Numbered from the stretch's first letter, positions 54,037 to 63,791 are shown. The stretch is DNA of 64,000 nucleotides from Acidovorax sp. GBBC 1281 (GCF_028473645.1 NZ_CP097269.1:3800001-3864000); one strand, 5' to 3'. The notes: generated from the letters alone by a model not told the origin. Program-made: numbers and translations.

Positions 54037-54225
54037 ATGAATCGCCCCATGAAGTCATTGCCCCTTGTCTCCCACCTGCTCTCCTCCCTGCGCGCCCGGG
54101 CCCTGCAGTGGCTGCAGCAGGTGTCGCACGGCAGCGGCGCGTTGCGTGCACCGGCTCGCGTTCCCGTGCGGATCGACCCCGCACGCCCTGCGCAGCCGGC
54201 GCGCCACCGCCGCTACCGCGACTGA
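54037..54225 (+). CDS. small basic hypothetical protein
   Basis: The 62-residue product (MNRPMKSLPLVSHLLSSLRA to RPAQPARHRRYRD) is basic with an N-terminal amphipathic helix. No convincing ribosome site is visible and no family is recognised. The frame ends 43 bp before the TerB-like gene in the same direction, so it may be co-transcribed. It may be a chance frame. Confidence 0.4.
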   Translation: MNRPMKSLPLVSHLLSSLRARALQWLQQVSHGSGALRAPARVPVRIDPARPAQPARHRRYRD

Positions 54226-54268
54226 CGCCGCCTGATCGCCCCCACAACACTTCACAAAGGAACACCCC

Positions 54269-54700
54269 ATGCGCAGCTACCCCACCAACAGCCCCGAAGC
54301 AGCGGCCCGGATCGTCGGCCTGCTGCTGATCTCGGACGGCCACGTCAGCCGTTCGGAAACGGATGCCCTGCAGCGGCTGGACATCGAACGCGAACTCGGC
54401 CTGGCGCCCGGCGACTTCGCCCAGGTGCTGCACGCGCTGTGCGAAGACCTCTTGATGGGGGCGCGCGAGCGCCGCCTGCTGACCGGAAACCTCGACGAAG
54501 CCGCCCTGGCCGCCCTGATGGCCGAGGTGACCGAACCGGAACTGCAGCAGCGCGTGCTGCACTTCGCCTGCGCGGCGGCGACCGCGGACCACCACGTGGC
54601 GGCGGCCGAGGCCTGGATCATGGAAGCCGCGCTCAAACACTGGCGCATGGGCGAGGCATCCGATCCGCCCGAGGCCGCGCCGGTCGCGGCCGGCCTTTGA
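54269..54700 (+). CDS. TerB-like family protein
   Basis: The 143-residue acidic helical protein shows RIVGLLLISDGHVSRSETDA and LHFACAAATADHHVAAAEAW, the two pseudo-repeats of the TerB fold, each with an acidic metal-type segment. AAAGGAA precedes the ATG. TerB proteins are linked to tellurite and membrane stress; isolated copies such as this have no assigned role. Confidence 0.8.
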   Translation: MRSYPTNSPEAAARIVGLLLISDGHVSRSETDALQRLDIERELGLAPGDFAQVLHALCEDLLMGARERRLLTGNLDEAALAALMAEVTEPELQQRVLHFACAAATADHHVAAAEAWIMEAALKHWRMGEASDPPEAAPVAAGL

Positions 54701-54728
54701 ACAGGGCCGCGCACGGGCCCGCCGAAGG

Positions 54729-55622
54729 CTAGGCCGCGGCCACCGCGTGGGCCGCCGCGACCATCTGGCGCACCAGCGGATGGTGCTGCCCGCGGCGCGA
54801 CCAGATGGCGTGCACCTCCTCGCCGATGTCGGGGCAGTCGCCCAGCAGGCGAAGGCCCCGCACCAGCCCCACGTCCTGCGCGCCCAGCTGGCTCACGGGA
54901 AACACCCCGAGCCCGCGGGCCGCGAACACCGCGAGCAGCGCGCTGTCTTCGAACTCGCCCACCACCTGGGGCCGCACACCGAGGTCATCGAACCAATGGT
55001 CCAGCGTGGACCGCAGCGGAGAATGGGGCGTGGGCAACAGCACGGGAAGGTCCTGCAGCGACTGGGGGAACCGGTCTCGCGCGTGTTTCCTGACCAAAGA
55101 TGCCGGCCCGTACCACTGCAGCGTGGACCGCGCGATCTGCTCGCTGGTCAGGCGCTGGTTGGGGTTGCGCGGCGCGGCCTGCCCGGCCAGCACCACATCC
55201 AGTTGGTGCAGGGCCAGCTCGGACAGCAGCTCGTCGAACTCGCCCTCGTGGCACACCAGGCGAAGGTGCGGTGTGGCGAGCACCGGCTCCAGCAGGGCAT
55301 GCGCCGCCAGCTTGGAGATGCCGTCCGACAGCCCCACCGACAGCCGGGCAACCTTGGCGCTGGCCGCCTCGCGCACCTCGTCGGGAATGCCCTGCCCCAG
55401 CTGGAAGATCTCTTCCGCCCGCGCATAGGCCGCCTGGCCCGCCTCGGTCAGCACCATGCCTCGGCCCGAGGGCTTGAGCAACTGGTGGCCCAGATCCTTC
55501 TCCAGATCCCGCACCTGCGCGCTGATGGTCTGCACTGCCATCTCCAGGCGGTCCGCGGCGCGGGCGAAGCCGCCTTCCTTGGCGACCATCCAGAAATAGT
55601 AGAGATGGCGGTAGTTCAACAT
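54729..55622 (-). CDS. NhaR-like LysR-family regulator
   Basis: The 297-residue LysR protein starts MLNYRHLYYFWMVAKEGGFA and TISAQVRDLEKDLGHQLLKP, with the aromatic pattern of NhaR. NhaR controls sodium/proton antiporters and stress genes. The divergent gene at 55731 encodes a membrane protein of unknown type, not an antiporter. A perfect T-N11-A site lies between them. Confidence 0.88.
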   Translation of the reverse strand: MLNYRHLYYFWMVAKEGGFARAADRLEMAVQTISAQVRDLEKDLGHQLLKPSGRGMVLTEAGQAAYARAEEIFQLGQGIPDEVREAASAKVARLSVGLSDGISKLAAHALLEPVLATPHLRLVCHEGEFDELLSELALHQLDVVLAGQAAPRNPNQRLTSEQIARSTLQWYGPASLVRKHARDRFPQSLQDLPVLLPTPHSPLRSTLDHWFDDLGVRPQVVGEFEDSALLAVFAARGLGVFPVSQLGAQDVGLVRGLRLLGDCPDIGEEVHAIWSRRGQHHPLVRQMVAAAHAVAAA

Positions 55623-55634
55623 GCGGCCTCCGGA

Positions 55635-55647
55635 TCGGAAAAACCGA
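55635..55647. promoter_or_regulatory. T-N11-A LysR operator
   Basis: TCGG-AAAAA-CCGA is a perfect inverted repeat of the LysR T-N11-A type, 12 bases upstream of the NhaR-like ATG and about 84 bases upstream of the divergent membrane-protein gene. A second looser repeat, TTCGAT...ATCGAA, lies beyond it. Confidence 0.65.
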
Positions 55648-55730
55648 ATGCTATGTTCGATAAAAGCTGGTGTCCATCGAATGCCGCCATGGCCATACTG
55701 GGCGCTCGCCCATTCGAAAGGACAACCTCC

Positions 55731-56141
55731 ATGTTTTATGCCATCAGCTGGTTTCTCTCTCTAACGCTTCTCGCCCTTTGGTCGCTGGCCTGCTGGGGCA
55801 TGCATGCCATGGCGGTCTGGGCGGTGTCCAGCGCAGGCGCGCTGGCCGGGGGCACGTCTGCCATGAATGCTGTGGTGGTGCCCGACTGGATCAGGGGCTG
55901 GATACCGCCCGAGCTGGCCCGGGAGTTCGCAGCCATGATCGCCTCCGCCGGCCCGATGGTTCAGGCGGCGCTGGACACCGTGCCCGCCTTGGCAGGCGCC
56001 GTGACCGTGCTGGCCTGGGCCTTGTGGGGCCTGGGCGCCGTGATCTTGCTGGCGGTTGCCTTCGGGGTCCACGTCCTGATCGCGCTGCTCAAGGGTCAGC
56101 GGACCGCGCACGGCGCGCCGCGCGCCACCGTCGTCCAGTAA
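55731..56141 (+). CDS. hypothetical membrane protein
   Basis: The 136-residue protein has an N-terminal span (ISWFLSLTLLALWSLACWGM) and a C-terminal span (AVTVLAWALWGLGAVILLAV) flanking a loop with PDWIRGWIPPELAREFAAMI. I know no named family. GAAAGGACAACCTCC precedes the ATG. It is divergent from the NhaR-like regulator, which probably controls it. An 11-C homopolymer follows its stop. Confidence 0.75.
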   Translation: MFYAISWFLSLTLLALWSLACWGMHAMAVWAVSSAGALAGGTSAMNAVVVPDWIRGWIPPELAREFAAMIASAGPMVQAALDTVPALAGAVTVLAWALWGLGAVILLAVAFGVHVLIALLKGQRTAHGAPRATVVQ

Positions 56142-56189
56142 CAGGCCCGCCCCCCCCCCCGCGCGCCCTGCGCCGGGGCCGGGCGGTGC

Positions 56190-57173
56190 TCACTGGTTGG
56201 AGATGATGGTGAGCAGATCGCCCCGCACATCAGGGTTGTCGGTGTACTTCTTGTACAGCGGCGCCATGCGGCGCACATAGGGAGAGAAGTCGGACACAGT
56301 CACGAACTGCACGCCTTCCTTGGCCACATTGGCACGTGCCGAGACCACCCGCTTTTCCCACAGGTTGCGCATCAGCACGGCGGAGGCCTTGCCCGCTTTT
56401 TGAAAGGCCTGCTGGTCCTGCGCACTCAGCCGGCTCCAGAGCTTGGTGGATACCACCAGGGCCTCGGGCGAGATGGTGTGCTGGTCCAGCAGCATGTATT
56501 TGGCCAGCTTGTAGTGGCCGGTCGATTCGAAGGAGACCAGGTTGCCTTCGGCGCAATCGATGGTGCCGTTGCGAAAGCTGTCGAGCACCTCCTTGTAGGG
56601 GACGACCACGGGGGTGGCGCCGAGCAGCTTCACCATCTCGATGGAGGTTTCCGACTGCTGCACGCGCACCCGCTGACCCGCCAGGTTTTCGCGCCGGGTG
56701 ATCGGCTTGTTGGCGCAGTAGAACGAGCGCGCGCCGCCGTTGTACCAGCCCAGGACCACGAAGCCGGAGGCCTTGAGCTTCTCGGACAGGCGCTCGCCCA
56801 TGGCGCCGTCGAGGTAGCGGAACATGTGGGCGGCATCGCCGAACAGGAAGGGCAGGTTGAACGCCTGCAGGCCGGGTGCGGCCTCGGCCAGCGGGCCCAG
56901 GTTGAATTCGGCCAGGTCGATCTCGCCGGCCTTCATCATCGTGACCGCCTTGCCCTGGTCGCCCAGCACCGCATCGGAAAACAGCTTGATGGTGTAGCGG
57001 CCCTGGGTGGAGGCTTCCACCTCGCTGATGAAGCTTTTCATCGCCTCGGTGACCGGGTAGCCGTCAGGGTGGGTGTTCCAGGCCCGCAGCGGCGTCTGGG
57101 CCCCCACGGGTACCGCCGCCGCCATGGCCATCACCGCCGCCGATGCAAGCACCGGAAAATTCATCTTGCGCAT
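56190..57173 (-). CDS. TRAP transporter solute receptor (DctP family)
   Basis: The 327-residue receptor has a signal peptide (VLASAAVMAMAAAVPVGAQT). DctP features are GDQGKAVTMMKAGEIDLAEF, LQAFNLPFLFGDAAHMFRYL and GQRVRVQQSETSIEMVKLLG followed by ATPVVVPYKEV. These proteins deliver organic acids to DctQM permeases; no such permease lies nearby, so it is an orphan. GGGGGA precedes the ATG at 57173. Confidence 0.9.
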   Translation of the reverse strand: MRKMNFPVLASAAVMAMAAAVPVGAQTPLRAWNTHPDGYPVTEAMKSFISEVEASTQGRYTIKLFSDAVLGDQGKAVTMMKAGEIDLAEFNLGPLAEAAPGLQAFNLPFLFGDAAHMFRYLDGAMGERLSEKLKASGFVVLGWYNGGARSFYCANKPITRRENLAGQRVRVQQSETSIEMVKLLGATPVVVPYKEVLDSFRNGTIDCAEGNLVSFESTGHYKLAKYMLLDQHTISPEALVVSTKLWSRLSAQDQQAFQKAGKASAVLMRNLWEKRVVSARANVAKEGVQFVTVSDFSPYVRRMAPLYKKYTDNPDVRGDLLTIISNQ

Positions 57174-57429
57174 CGTGTCCCCCAAGTGTTCGAAAAATGC
57201 CTGTCCGCCAGCACGGCATCGTGCCCTGGCAGCGCATTTCGCTGGGGGCGCACCGGCATGGCCTGCGCATTCTCCGAGGGGGACTCAGCCGTAGCAAGCG
57301 CTTCGCGCGGAAGGTGCGACGGGCAAACCACAACCGCTCGAAAGGGGCAGTTGGCGAGCGGGGCGGGATGTGATAGCCCGGGCGCTGACCGCTGCCGCGC
57401 CGGCTTCTCCACCGGCTTCATGGAGCGGC

Positions 57430-57777
57430 TTACTTGCAGCGCAGATCGAGCGTCTTGCGGGCGTCGATGCGGTAGTCGCAACGTTCCACTTTCTGGGGCA
57501 ATGCGACATCCACCGTGCGCGCATCGGCGTAATGGCAGCGCACGTGGACGGTGCGCCCCACCGAATACACGTACCCGAGCTGCCAGTGCCCCGCGCGCTC
57601 CTTCGCGACGTCGGGCACCAGGGTCGCCAAGTCTTCGACCGGGCCATCGAAAACATCGACCTGCCGCAAAGGCTGGCCGGGTTGCGCGGGGCAGACCTCG
57701 GCCGCCTGGGCGGTCGGCATGCCGCCGTTGGCGGCGGCGAACAGCAGCACACCCAGGATCGGCCGGACCCATGGCAT
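57430..57777 (-). CDS. STY0301-like exported protein
   Basis: The 115-residue product has a signal peptide (PILGVLLFAAANGGMPTAQA), then EVCPAQPGQPLRQVDVFDGP and a C-terminal Cys-containing domain RTVHVRCHYADARTVDVALP followed by VERCDYRIDARKTLDLRCK. This resembles the STY0301 family of small periplasmic proteins. Four cysteines suggest two disulfides. It lies 32 bp after the alpha-2-macroglobulin gene on the same strand and may be co-transcribed with it. Confidence 0.75.
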   Translation of the reverse strand: MPWVRPILGVLLFAAANGGMPTAQAAEVCPAQPGQPLRQVDVFDGPVEDLATLVPDVAKERAGHWQLGYVYSVGRTVHVRCHYADARTVDVALPQKVERCDYRIDARKTLDLRCK

Positions 57778-57809
57778 GGGCAATCGCGTGCAGCGCGGAA
57801 GGTGCCCGC

Positions 57810-60800
57810 TCAGCGGGCGGCAGCTTCCACCTTCACCCGGGCGTTCGGCGTCTCGCCGAACATCTCGGGCGCGTACATGGCTTCCACGCGGCTCGGGGGC
57901 AGCGCGAAGTCGCCCACGTTGTTCAGCCGCACGGTGTATTCCGCCTTGATGGTGCCCTTGGGCAGGTACTCGTAGTAGCTGCGGTAGGCCTCGAAGCTGC
58001 GCTCCTCGAAGGCCGCCCAGGCGCTGCCCGAGCGCTTCTCGCCCTGCGTGGCGATCTCGGAATCGCGCCCCAGGCCGCTGCCCAGGATGGTGGCGCCGCC
58101 CGGGATCGGGTCGGTCAGGGCCACCCAGGTCATGTCGGCGCTGGCGTTCACCTCCAGCGTCACGCGCAGCACGTCGCCGCGCGTGTACTTGCCGGGAACG
58201 GCCTGCTCGACCGGGGTGATGGTCTTCTTGATGGCGTAGCCGGCCGCGAACGGCGCCTTGAGCTGGATGGCCGCGACCGACTGCAGCGTGAGCCACGGTT
58301 TGCCGGTGCCCTGGTGGGTGATTGCCAGGTTCTCCTTGCCGCCCGTGGCCGACCAGGGCAGGAACATGCCGTTGTTCTTGAAGTTGCCGGGCGATGCGGG
58401 TGCGCCGAACCAGGTGGTCTGGTGTGCCGCGCCCGTGGCGTCGCTCGCCTTCACGCGCTCGACCTTCGCCCAGTCCACGCTGGCGTTGCCACTGCCCAGG
58501 GCCGCGCGGGTGACGCCGGCAACGGGCGTGGCCTCGAACTTGGCGCTGAATTTCTCCAGCGCCAGGCCGCCCCACAGGTTGGCGGTGGTGGTGTGCCATG
58601 CGCCGTTCTGCTGGCGGCTGATGAAGCCGTTGGCCAGGCGGCCCATGTCGTCCTTCCAGGCCGGGTCGTCCATCACCGCGAGCATGAGGCGGGCGGTGTT
58701 GACGTCGCCGTTCTGCATCAGCCACCACCAGTAGTCGTCGCGCTCGGTGCTGAAGATGAGCTTGGTGCCCTGGTAGCTCAGGCGGGCCTTCAGCACCTGC
58801 GTGGCCTCGGCCAGCCGCTGGTCGCGCTGGGGCACGTCGTTCACGCGCTTGAGCACGTTCAGCCAGTCGATCACCGTGTGCGTGGGCCACTGGTTGGGCG
58901 CGATGGTGACGCTGCCCAGCATGCGGCCGGAGGCCTTGCCGTAGCGCGACAGCGCCTCGATGGCCGCGATCTTGCGCATGTCCAGGTCCTTGCGCGGGCT
59001 CCAGAAGTCGCGCTGGATGCGCCCTTCCACGAACGCGGTCAGGCCGCGTTCCATGGCGGCACGGGCTTCGTCCGGCAGGGCGAACTCAGGGTGCAGGCTG
59101 GAGGCTTCGTGCGCCGCCGACAGCAGGTAGGCGGTGAGCGTGTCGCTGCCCCGGTTGGCGCTGCCGGCCTGGGGCGGGAAGTAGTTGGCCAGGCCATCGG
59201 CGTCCAGGTAGGTGGGCAATTGCGCCACCACGGTCTGCCAGAGGGTGCCGTCGCGCAGGCCCACGGCCTTGCTGGTCTTTTGCTCCAGGCAGGCGAAGGG
59301 GTAGTTGGCGAACCAGTCGCGCACGCCCGGCAGGCCTTCGGCCAGCTTGGGCTGCAGCGACATCTTCAGCCCGCCGCGGCCCGGCAGCGCATCGGCTGGC
59401 GGGTTCACGTCCAGGTTGAAGCTGCCGTCCACCTGCACCAGCGTGGCCTGCTGCACCGTGAGCGGCACCGCGGGGATGATGCGCTGGGTGGCCTTGAGCG
59501 CATCGCGCGCGCCGTTGGCGCCCGCGGTGTCGCGGGCTTCGATCTCCCACAGGATGGCCTCGGTGCGCGTCTGCGCCAGCTGCGCGGGGGCGGTCACGGT
59601 CCAGGCCACCTCGCGGGATTCGCCGGGCGGGATGTCCACGCTCTGCTTGTCCAGCTGCAGCAGCGTGGCGCGGGCGGCCACCTCGACCTTCATGGCGGCC
59701 TGGGTCGTGTTGCGCAGGGTGATCTGAGCGCGGAACTGATCGTCCTCGCGCACCAGCGGCGGCAGGCCGCTGATGATCTGCAGGTCCTGCGTGGCCCGGA
59801 TCTGGGTCGCACCGGTGCCGAACAGGCCCGTGCCGGCATCGGCGACGGCCACGATCTTGAACGTGGTGAGTGCATCGTTGAGCGGCACGGTCACCTTGGC
59901 CTGGCCGTTGGCATCGAGCTGGATCGCGGGCTGCCACAGCAGCAGCGTGTCGAGCAGTTCGCGCGCCTGGCTGTGGCCGCCCCCGCCGCCCGCTGGCACG
60001 GCCTTGCGGCCGTAATGGCGCCGGCCGATGATTTCCATCTGCGCGGTGGAGGTCTGCACGCCCCAGGAGCGGCGCTGCAGCATGGCATCGAGCAGGTTCC
60101 AGCTGGTGTTGGGCATCAGCTCCAGCAACGCCTGGTCCACGGCGGCCAGGGCCACCTCGGCGCCGGCCGCGGGCTTGCCGCCGGGCAGCGTGGCGGTGAT
60201 GGTGACCTGCGCCTTGCCGCGCACGGGGTAGCTTTCCTTGTCGGCCACCACCTTCACCTGGATCTGGTGGGCCTGCGTGCCGACGCGGATCTCGGCCACG
60301 CCCAGGCGGTAGGCGGGCTTGGACAGATCGACCATGGCGGTGGGCGCGACGTATTCCTTGCCCTCGTACCAGAAGGCGCTCCACCACTCGGTCGGCGCCT
60401 TGAAGCCCCAGGTGAAGAAGCTGTACCACGGCACCTCGCGCAGGCGGCCGCGCAGGGCCAGCACGCTCACGTAGACGTTGGGGCCCCAGCCCTCCTCGAT
60501 CTTGACCTGCACGGTCGGGTCCTGGCCGTTGAGCTGCACCACGCGCGTGTCGATGATGCCTTCGCGCTCCACGCTCACCAGCGCCGTCGCGTGGCGGAAC
60601 GGCATGCGCACCTGCAGCTTGGCGGTCTCGCCGGGCTGGTAGGTTTTCTTTTCGGGCAGCAGGTCGATGCGGTCGTGGTCTTCGCCGCCGAACCAGATCT
60701 CGCCCTGGCGCGTGACCCAGACGGACGAAGCCGCCTCGGACGTGTTGCCGTCCTTGTCGCGCGCGGTAGCCACGAGCTCCACTTCGCCGGCTTCTTCGAG

Positions 60801-63791
60801 CTTGGTCTCGCACAGCAGCAGGCCGCGCGAATCACTCTTGCCCGTGCAGACGGTGCCCAGGTCTTTCGTCTCGGTCTTGTTGTCGTAGCTGTAGAAGCCG
60901 CCCACCATGCGCTTGCGGCTGGTGGTGGTGATGCGGGCGATGGCCTGCACCTGCAGCGGAACGCCCTCCTGCACCTTGCCGTCCAGCCCCAGCGCGAGCG
61001 CCTGGAAGCGGATCTTCTGCGCGGCGGAGACCCAGCCTTCGGTCTTGATGCCCGCCACCACGGCAGCGGGCCACAGGGTCTGCGTGCTGCGCAGCGTCTG
61101 CACCTCGCCGCTCGGGTCGGCGTAGGTGGCCTCCAGCACCAGCTCCTGCGGCCGGCGCGCCAGGGGCACGTTGTCGATGGCCAGCTTGCCGGCCCCGTTC
61201 TTGTCCAGCGTCAGCGCCAGCTTGTCGGCGATGACGCGGGCGTCCTGGCCGGCGGCCGCTTCTTCGTCGTCGCTGTGGCTTTGCGATTGCGCGCCGCGCT
61301 GGTTGGGCGGCATGAAGCTGAAGGCGTCGAAATCGCTCCACTGGGCAGATTTTCCGCGCACCAGCGCCGACACGCGCACGGGCAGGTTGGCGGCGCCGCC
61401 ACCGGCCACGTAGTTCACCTGTACGTCGGTGGGCACCGAGCGCACGCGCACCAGGGGCTTCTTATCGGTGGGCGTGATGCGGCCTTCCAGCACGGGCAGG
61501 CGGAACTCCTCGACCCGGAACTGGCCCGACTCGAAGCTGTTGCGGCTGTGCGAGCCGCCCTGCAACTGCACCTGGTACACGCCGAGCTTGGCGGCAGGGG
61601 GCACGGCGAAGGTGTTCTCTGCGCTCAAGCCCCCCGTAGCGGTCTTGCGCCAGGTGAGGTCCTGCGTGTATTGCTGGCCGCTGCCCACGTGGGTGATGAC
61701 CAGGGTGTCGGGCTGCTCGTCCGGCAGGCCGAAGCCCTTGCGGTTCTCGGTGCGCAGCAGGTGCTTCATCGACACGGTTTCGCCGGCGCGCAGCAGCGTG
61801 CGGTCGAACACGGTGTGGGCCCGCTCGTCGGGGCGGGGTTCCATGCTGGTGGGCAGGTTGAAGCGCCAGGGCTCGATGCCGCGCTGCCAGTCACTCCAGG
61901 TGAAGGCCATGTCCTGCACGCCATCGGCGCCCGGAGCGCGCGCGCTCACGAAGTAAGCCTGCTCGCCGCCATCGTCACCCTGGCAGGACGGCGGCTCGGG
62001 CGAGAGGCCGTCGAACAGCGCCACGCCCTGCGCGTTGGTCGTGCCCGTGGCCAGTTCGCGGCCGTTGCAGTCGGACACGCGCACCTTGGCGCCCGCCACC
62101 ACCTGGCCCTTGTCCAGCGTGGTCACCCAGGCGGCCGAATTCTCGCGGCCGAGCTTGAAATGAACCCCCAGATTGGTCACCAGCGCCGAGGTGCGCACAT
62201 ACATGGTGCGGCCTTCGCCGTGGCGCTCGTCCAGCAGCGACTTGCCGAGCAGCGGCGAGGCGATCTCCACCACATGGAAGCCCGTGGGCAGCGGAATGCC
62301 CACCACCTCGAAGGGCCGCGGGTCGTTGTTGACCGGCTTGGGCAGGTCCAGCGTCTTCACGCCACCCTGGCCGGACAGCAGCGAGACCATGCGCGACTGC
62401 ACGTACTCGCTGCTGTCGCTCTCCAGCGCAGCGGGCAGCGGGCCCTTCACGTCGCGGCGGGCGCTCTTGCGGCTCACGAGGTAGCCGTCGTAGCGGCGCA
62501 CCTTGCGGTACCAGGCAATGATGTCGGCGTCGCTGCCGGGCTGCAGGGTGCTCACCTTGGCGGGCGCCGCGCCATCGGCGGGCTTGCCGGCGTCCAGGCC
62601 CTGGACCTTGAGCGCGGCCTCGACGTTGCGCAAGGTCACGGGCAGCAAGGCGGGCTCCTTGGGGCCCTCCGCATAGCGCTCCACCACGCCGAATGGCGAG
62701 GCAGCGAACTTGGCCAGGGGCGGCATGGCCCCCGTTCCCACCTTGAGCGGGAAGCTGTCGGCATTGCGCAGCGTGCGGCCCGAGGCGTCCTTGAAGTCCT
62801 TGGGCAATTGCACCGTGAAGGCCGTCTGCGCCGTGAAGGGCGGGTCGAAGCGCACGCCGTTCACCACGGTGTCGCCATCGCCCTCACCGTCGATCCGGGG
62901 CTTGAGCGTTTCCTTGTCCGAGCGCAGGCGCACCGCCTCGGCCAGCTTGCGCGGCACGGGTGCGTTGAACGACAGGAACATCGGGCGGATCGGCAGGCAG
63001 GCCGACTGGGCGTTCTCGCGCTCGCAGCGGAAATCGGCGGCGAAGGGCTCGCGCACCTTGTACTCGTAGCGCTTTTCGATGGTGTTGCCGACGCCGCTCG
63101 GCGTGGCCACGCCCTTGCCGAAGACGAGTTGCACCCGCCCGCCCGAGGTCAACCGCCGGTTGCAGGCCAGGGTGACGTATTTGAGCGGCTCCTTGGCGGC
63201 TGTCTTGTCCAGGCCCTGGGAGGCCAGCAGACCCTCGCGCTGGGCGCCTTCGATCAGGCGCACCGGAACCCGCTCGCCCACGCCATCGGCCACGCACCAG
63301 ACGTTGGCCTGCACGCTGGCCAGGGTCGCCGGGCCGTTCAACTGCAGCATGAAGAACTGCTCTTCGTCGATAGGCTGGTAGGTGCCGGGGCGGATGTTCT
63401 GGACGTACGGGCCGCCGGTATTGAATGCATAGCTCTTCGTGCCCGACAGCTCGGCGCCGGCGGCCGATTTGAACCCCGACTTCACCTGGGCCGTGCAGCG
63501 CACGCCGGGCGGCAGGTCGCCCTTGAAGTCGTAGACCCATTCGCGCTCGCTGGTCCAGCGGCCCGTGCCCTGGCCGGCTTCGGCGTCGGAGCAGCTCACG
63601 GAGAGCGGGGCCGGGGCCTTGGGGTCGCCGAAATTGACCGCCGGGCCATCGAACTTGGCCACCGCCTGCCGGACGCGGGACACCTCGCCCTGGGGCGAGA
63701 AGCTGATGATGGACAGGGCATGGGCCTGGGCGGCCGCGCCCAGGGCCAAGGCCAGCGCCAGGGCGCGGAAGGAATGCGTTGTTGTTGTCAT
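57810..63791 (-). CDS. bacterial alpha-2-macroglobulin
   Basis: The 1993-residue protein has a signal peptide cut near AHA (residue 25) and no lipobox Cys. It shows MG-type strand domains, a bait-like region, and the thioester motif CLEQ at residues 1501-1504 in NYPFACLEQKTSKAVGL. A terpenoid-like alpha-helical toroid and a C-terminal receptor-like domain follow. It traps attacking proteases in the periplasm. The partner pbpC is 6.4 kb away rather than adjacent. E. coli YfhM is a shorter lipoprotein; this longer non-lipidated form is a variant. Confidence 0.92.
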   Translation of the reverse strand: MTTTTHSFRALALALALGAAAQAHALSIISFSPQGEVSRVRQAVAKFDGPAVNFGDPKAPAPLSVSCSDAEAGQGTGRWTSEREWVYDFKGDLPPGVRCTAQVKSGFKSAAGAELSGTKSYAFNTGGPYVQNIRPGTYQPIDEEQFFMLQLNGPATLASVQANVWCVADGVGERVPVRLIEGAQREGLLASQGLDKTAAKEPLKYVTLACNRRLTSGGRVQLVFGKGVATPSGVGNTIEKRYEYKVREPFAADFRCERENAQSACLPIRPMFLSFNAPVPRKLAEAVRLRSDKETLKPRIDGEGDGDTVVNGVRFDPPFTAQTAFTVQLPKDFKDASGRTLRNADSFPLKVGTGAMPPLAKFAASPFGVVERYAEGPKEPALLPVTLRNVEAALKVQGLDAGKPADGAAPAKVSTLQPGSDADIIAWYRKVRRYDGYLVSRKSARRDVKGPLPAALESDSSEYVQSRMVSLLSGQGGVKTLDLPKPVNNDPRPFEVVGIPLPTGFHVVEIASPLLGKSLLDERHGEGRTMYVRTSALVTNLGVHFKLGRENSAAWVTTLDKGQVVAGAKVRVSDCNGRELATGTTNAQGVALFDGLSPEPPSCQGDDGGEQAYFVSARAPGADGVQDMAFTWSDWQRGIEPWRFNLPTSMEPRPDERAHTVFDRTLLRAGETVSMKHLLRTENRKGFGLPDEQPDTLVITHVGSGQQYTQDLTWRKTATGGLSAENTFAVPPAAKLGVYQVQLQGGSHSRNSFESGQFRVEEFRLPVLEGRITPTDKKPLVRVRSVPTDVQVNYVAGGGAANLPVRVSALVRGKSAQWSDFDAFSFMPPNQRGAQSQSHSDDEEAAAGQDARVIADKLALTLDKNGAGKLAIDNVPLARRPQELVLEATYADPSGEVQTLRSTQTLWPAAVVAGIKTEGWVSAAQKIRFQALALGLDGKVQEGVPLQVQAIARITTTSRKRMVGGFYSYDNKTETKDLGTVCTGKSDSRGLLLCETKLEEAGEVELVATARDKDGNTSEAASSVWVTRQGEIWFGGEDHDRIDLLPEKKTYQPGETAKLQVRMPFRHATALVSVEREGIIDTRVVQLNGQDPTVQVKIEEGWGPNVYVSVLALRGRLREVPWYSFFTWGFKAPTEWWSAFWYEGKEYVAPTAMVDLSKPAYRLGVAEIRVGTQAHQIQVKVVADKESYPVRGKAQVTITATLPGGKPAAGAEVALAAVDQALLELMPNTSWNLLDAMLQRRSWGVQTSTAQMEIIGRRHYGRKAVPAGGGGGHSQARELLDTLLLWQPAIQLDANGQAKVTVPLNDALTTFKIVAVADAGTGLFGTGATQIRATQDLQIISGLPPLVREDDQFRAQITLRNTTQAAMKVEVAARATLLQLDKQSVDIPPGESREVAWTVTAPAQLAQTRTEAILWEIEARDTAGANGARDALKATQRIIPAVPLTVQQATLVQVDGSFNLDVNPPADALPGRGGLKMSLQPKLAEGLPGVRDWFANYPFACLEQKTSKAVGLRDGTLWQTVVAQLPTYLDADGLANYFPPQAGSANRGSDTLTAYLLSAAHEASSLHPEFALPDEARAAMERGLTAFVEGRIQRDFWSPRKDLDMRKIAAIEALSRYGKASGRMLGSVTIAPNQWPTHTVIDWLNVLKRVNDVPQRDQRLAEATQVLKARLSYQGTKLIFSTERDDYWWWLMQNGDVNTARLMLAVMDDPAWKDDMGRLANGFISRQQNGAWHTTTANLWGGLALEKFSAKFEATPVAGVTRAALGSGNASVDWAKVERVKASDATGAAHQTTWFGAPASPGNFKNNGMFLPWSATGGKENLAITHQGTGKPWLTLQSVAAIQLKAPFAAGYAIKKTITPVEQAVPGKYTRGDVLRVTLEVNASADMTWVALTDPIPGGATILGSGLGRDSEIATQGEKRSGSAWAAFEERSFEAYRSYYEYLPKGTIKAEYTVRLNNVGDFALPPSRVEAMYAPEMFGETPNARVKVEAAAR

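Noticed and set aside
56150..56160. Run of 11 C between two convergent genes
   Set aside because: It could suggest phase variation, but it lies after both stop codons and upstream of neither gene, so no switching effect is expected.
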